From: a virus
DNA: 40,994 bases
Virus record (IMG/VR): IMGVR_UViG_3300021138_000064
Coordinates: 1-40,994 of that record
Direction: 5' to 3' (one strand)
The notes under the pieces were generated by a model. The model ran no database searches. It saw only the letters and a list, made by a program, of their open reading frames with translations, and was not told the DNA's origin. Numbering within the stretch: position 1 is the first letter of the stretch; each line of letters starts with the position of its first letter. The position numbers were made by a program, and so were the translations under genes. Of the stretch, positions 39,477 through 40,994 are shown piece after piece.

Positions 39477-39959
39477 TTAACTGCGGAAGCGCTGACTAGT
39501 GTTACCCGTTAACGCATTAAGGTCCTCAATGGATTTCGCTCCAGCAATCTTGGCCATTAAATCTTGGTTACGGCTAGGAGAGTTAGCGTTCTGAGTAGCA
39601 GCGTTAATACGTTGGTATGCTGCTGCGTTCTTGTCTACTTCTGCAGATTGAGCAGAATCATCGCTAGGCTTTGAAAAACCGAATACGTCGGCATTTTCTG
39701 ATAGCCATGCGTCTACCTGCTCTGGCGTACTTACATCGCCAGGTATGAACTTGGCGACCTTATCTGGTACGCCTTTCTGTGCCAATACTTCTTTAACGCT
39801 TCGTGAACGAAGGTCAGCCTGTATTTGCGCCAGTTGTTCAGCCATTTCTTTCTTCTCTCGCTCTGCTCGCTTTAGAGCTTTACGGAGTTGGGCTGGACCA
39901 TTCTGGTCTTCTGTTCCTTCGACATCATCGAAGTCGTCTTCATCATATTGGTTTGCCAT
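39477..39959 (-). CDS. Scaffold-like protein (160 aa)
   Basis: The start MANQYDEDDFDDVEGTEDQN at 39959 is chosen for AAAGGGAG nine bases upstream; the open frame extends to 39989. The N-terminus is very acidic, followed by a coiled coil (LRKALKRAEREKKEMAEQLA at about 24-60) and a polar C-terminus. Acidic, coiled-coil proteins directly before the capsid gene are typical head scaffolding proteins, which guide assembly and then leave the shell. Confidence 0.82.
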   Translation of the reverse strand: MANQYDEDDFDDVEGTEDQNGPAQLRKALKRAEREKKEMAEQLAQIQADLRSRSVKEVLAQKGVPDKVAKFIPGDVSTPEQVDAWLSENADVFGFSKPSDDSAQSAEVDKNAAAYQRINAATQNANSPSRNQDLMAKIAGAKSIEDLNALTGNTSQRFRS

Positions 39960-40080
39960 GTGGCACTCCCTTTCATCGTTTAGTCGCAAGCCTTAACATT
40001 CTGCAGGGGAACAGGTGTTAGCTCTTACTGCCAGTCTCTTAATACGCAACAGGATGCTGGTCGGTCCTATTGGATTCTGT

Positions 40081-40994
40081 TTAGGAAATGCCTTCTTCGG
40101 CACCTTTGAGTGAGCCAGTTGCTACTCCAGCGGAGCCAGAGAACTGCCCTGTTTCTTGCATTTTTAAGCGATTAAGAGTTTGCTGTGCTTGAGCAGCATT
40201 GATTCCATTAACCGTTGTACCAAAGGTAGATGCTTGTAGTTCGCTACCAACTGCTCCAGCATTGTTGTTATAACGTGCAGCCAATGCCTGCATACCTGCT
40301 TGCTGTTGAGCGATACTTTGGAAACCTTGTTGAGCTTGCGCTTGGGTAACGCCCATGCCTGCTAATTGCATTGCTGTAAGGCCTTGGTTTGCTCCTAGCA
40401 ATCCTGTAGGACCTGTATTACCAAAGCCAATTCCTGAGCCAGCCTCAGATGCTGATGCAGCAATCTGTGATGCTTGTACCTGTTGAGCAATGATGTTTGA
40501 AGAGTAATTAGAATCAAGCAAGTGCATTGCTAACTGGCTTGGTGTCAAACCAAACTGTGACCTCAACTCTGCAATAACTGTGGGGTCTTCTGCCTGCATT
40601 GCTGTCATAGCAGCATTGACACGTTGTTGTACTTCCGCTGGTGAAACATCTACACCAAATAACTTACCAATGTAAGCTTGGTCTGATGCAAGGTTTGTCA
40701 TACCTGCTTGAGCAAATACTGCTTTGTATGAGTTTTCTGTTGAAATATATGTTGCAGGGTCAAGGGCATTAAGGCCCGCTTGTTGACGCAATATATTTCC
40801 TGAAAAACGTGTCTGCCAAGAATTGATAAGACTTTGGACTGCTGACACACCTGCTGGATTAAGACCTAATCCTTGAATTGCAGATTGTGGGTCTGGAGAC
40901 ATCAAGATGTTACTGATAGTTGTTCCGTCAATACCTTGTACTGCAAGAGCACTTAAGCCAGAAGCAATATCTCCCGTGAGGCCATAGCCAGAGA
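40081..40994 (-). CDS. Gln/Ala-rich structural protein, truncated by the right edge
   Basis: The frame is open from the right edge to a stop at 40081 (at least 303 residues). No start codon is required inside the window; the TTG at 40905 is not needed. It is rich in Gln, Ala, Gly and Asn, with helical segments such as IAELRSQFGLTPSQLAMHLL and AMQLAGMGVTQAQAQQGFQS, and a short NTGPTG motif. A plausible reading is an internal head or minor structural protein. On a circular map its missing 5' end would coincide with the gene truncated at the left edge. Confidence 0.7.
   Translation of the reverse strand, partial: SGYGLTGDIASGLSALAVQGIDGTTISNILMSPDPQSAIQGLGLNPAGVSAVQSLINSWQTRFSGNILRQQAGLNALDPATYISTENSYKAVFAQAGMTNLASDQAYIGKLFGVDVSPAEVQQRVNAAMTAMQAEDPTVIAELRSQFGLTPSQLAMHLLDSNYSSNIIAQQVQASQIAASASEAGSGIGFGNTGPTGLLGANQGLTAMQLAGMGVTQAQAQQGFQSIAQQQAGMQALAARYNNNAGAVGSELQASTFGTTVNGINAAQAQQTLNRLKMQETGQFSGSAGVATGSLKGAEEGIS

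Noticed and set aside
39990-40080. Possible tRNA between the edge gene and scaffold
   Set aside because: No TTCRANTC-type T-loop, acceptor stem or credible anticodon arm can be built on either strand.

Overview
The window looks like a near-complete genome of a short-tailed (podovirus-like), probably lytic phage of an actinobacterium. The host inference rests mainly on a WhiB-family transcription factor gene (15223-15660), a family confined to Actinobacteria and their phages. The moderate, AT-leaning composition and the Gly/Thr-rich virion proteins would suit a phage of low-GC aquatic actinobacteria such as the freshwater acI/Nanopelagicales group; that part is inference. I see no integrase, no lysogeny genes, no tRNA, no tape-measure or major tail protein, and no DNA polymerase.

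Layout. (1) Positions 1-11984, minus strand: head module, read from terminase large subunit (11984 to 10068) through portal, three small proteins, a 1609-residue virion protein and two more structural proteins to a gene cut by the left edge. (2) 11985-12778: a 794-bp divergent intergenic region with a cluster of inverted repeats beside the terminase gene, an iteron-like array, operator-like repeats and promoter candidates for both directions. (3) 12779-17380, plus strand: an accessory/regulatory region of mostly tiny genes, including a SprT-like metallopeptidase, an NGW/NRETW family protein, WhiB, a lytic transglycosylase and a glycosyltransferase resembling the N-terminal domain of procollagen galactosyltransferases. 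Three of its intergenic gaps carry the same promoter-plus-palindrome module. It ends at a bidirectional terminator (17402-17434). (4) 17461-24594, minus strand: FmdB-like zinc ribbon, sigma factor, metallophosphoesterase, DUF1599-like protein, nuclease, metallopeptidase, cytosine-C5 methyltransferase, primase split in two ORFs, resolvase-like nuclease, RecA/DnaB-like ATPase, zinc-ribbon protein and a RecB/Cas4-like nuclease split by three small genes. A strong promoter candidate lies at 24952-24981. (5) 25060-27464, minus strand: lysis cassette (CHAP endolysin plus several small membrane proteins), ended by a terminator at 25011-25049. (6) 27484-39959, minus strand: tail and adsorption proteins, a second glycosyltransferase, a 788-residue collagen-like fibre, the major capsid protein and a scaffold-like protein. 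A final gene runs off the right edge.

The order terminase, portal, [left edge / right edge], scaffold, capsid, neck and fibres, lysis suggests that the two ends join on a circular or circularly permuted map. The cut appears to fall inside one structural gene, though the two partial frames do not join exactly.

How it may work: WhiB and the sigma factor are likely transcriptional regulators. Primase, ATPase and nucleases support replication that probably uses the host polymerase, and the methyltransferase may protect phage DNA. The collagen-like fibre together with two phage-encoded glycosyltransferases suggests, as inference, a virion fibre decorated with sugars on GXT triplets.
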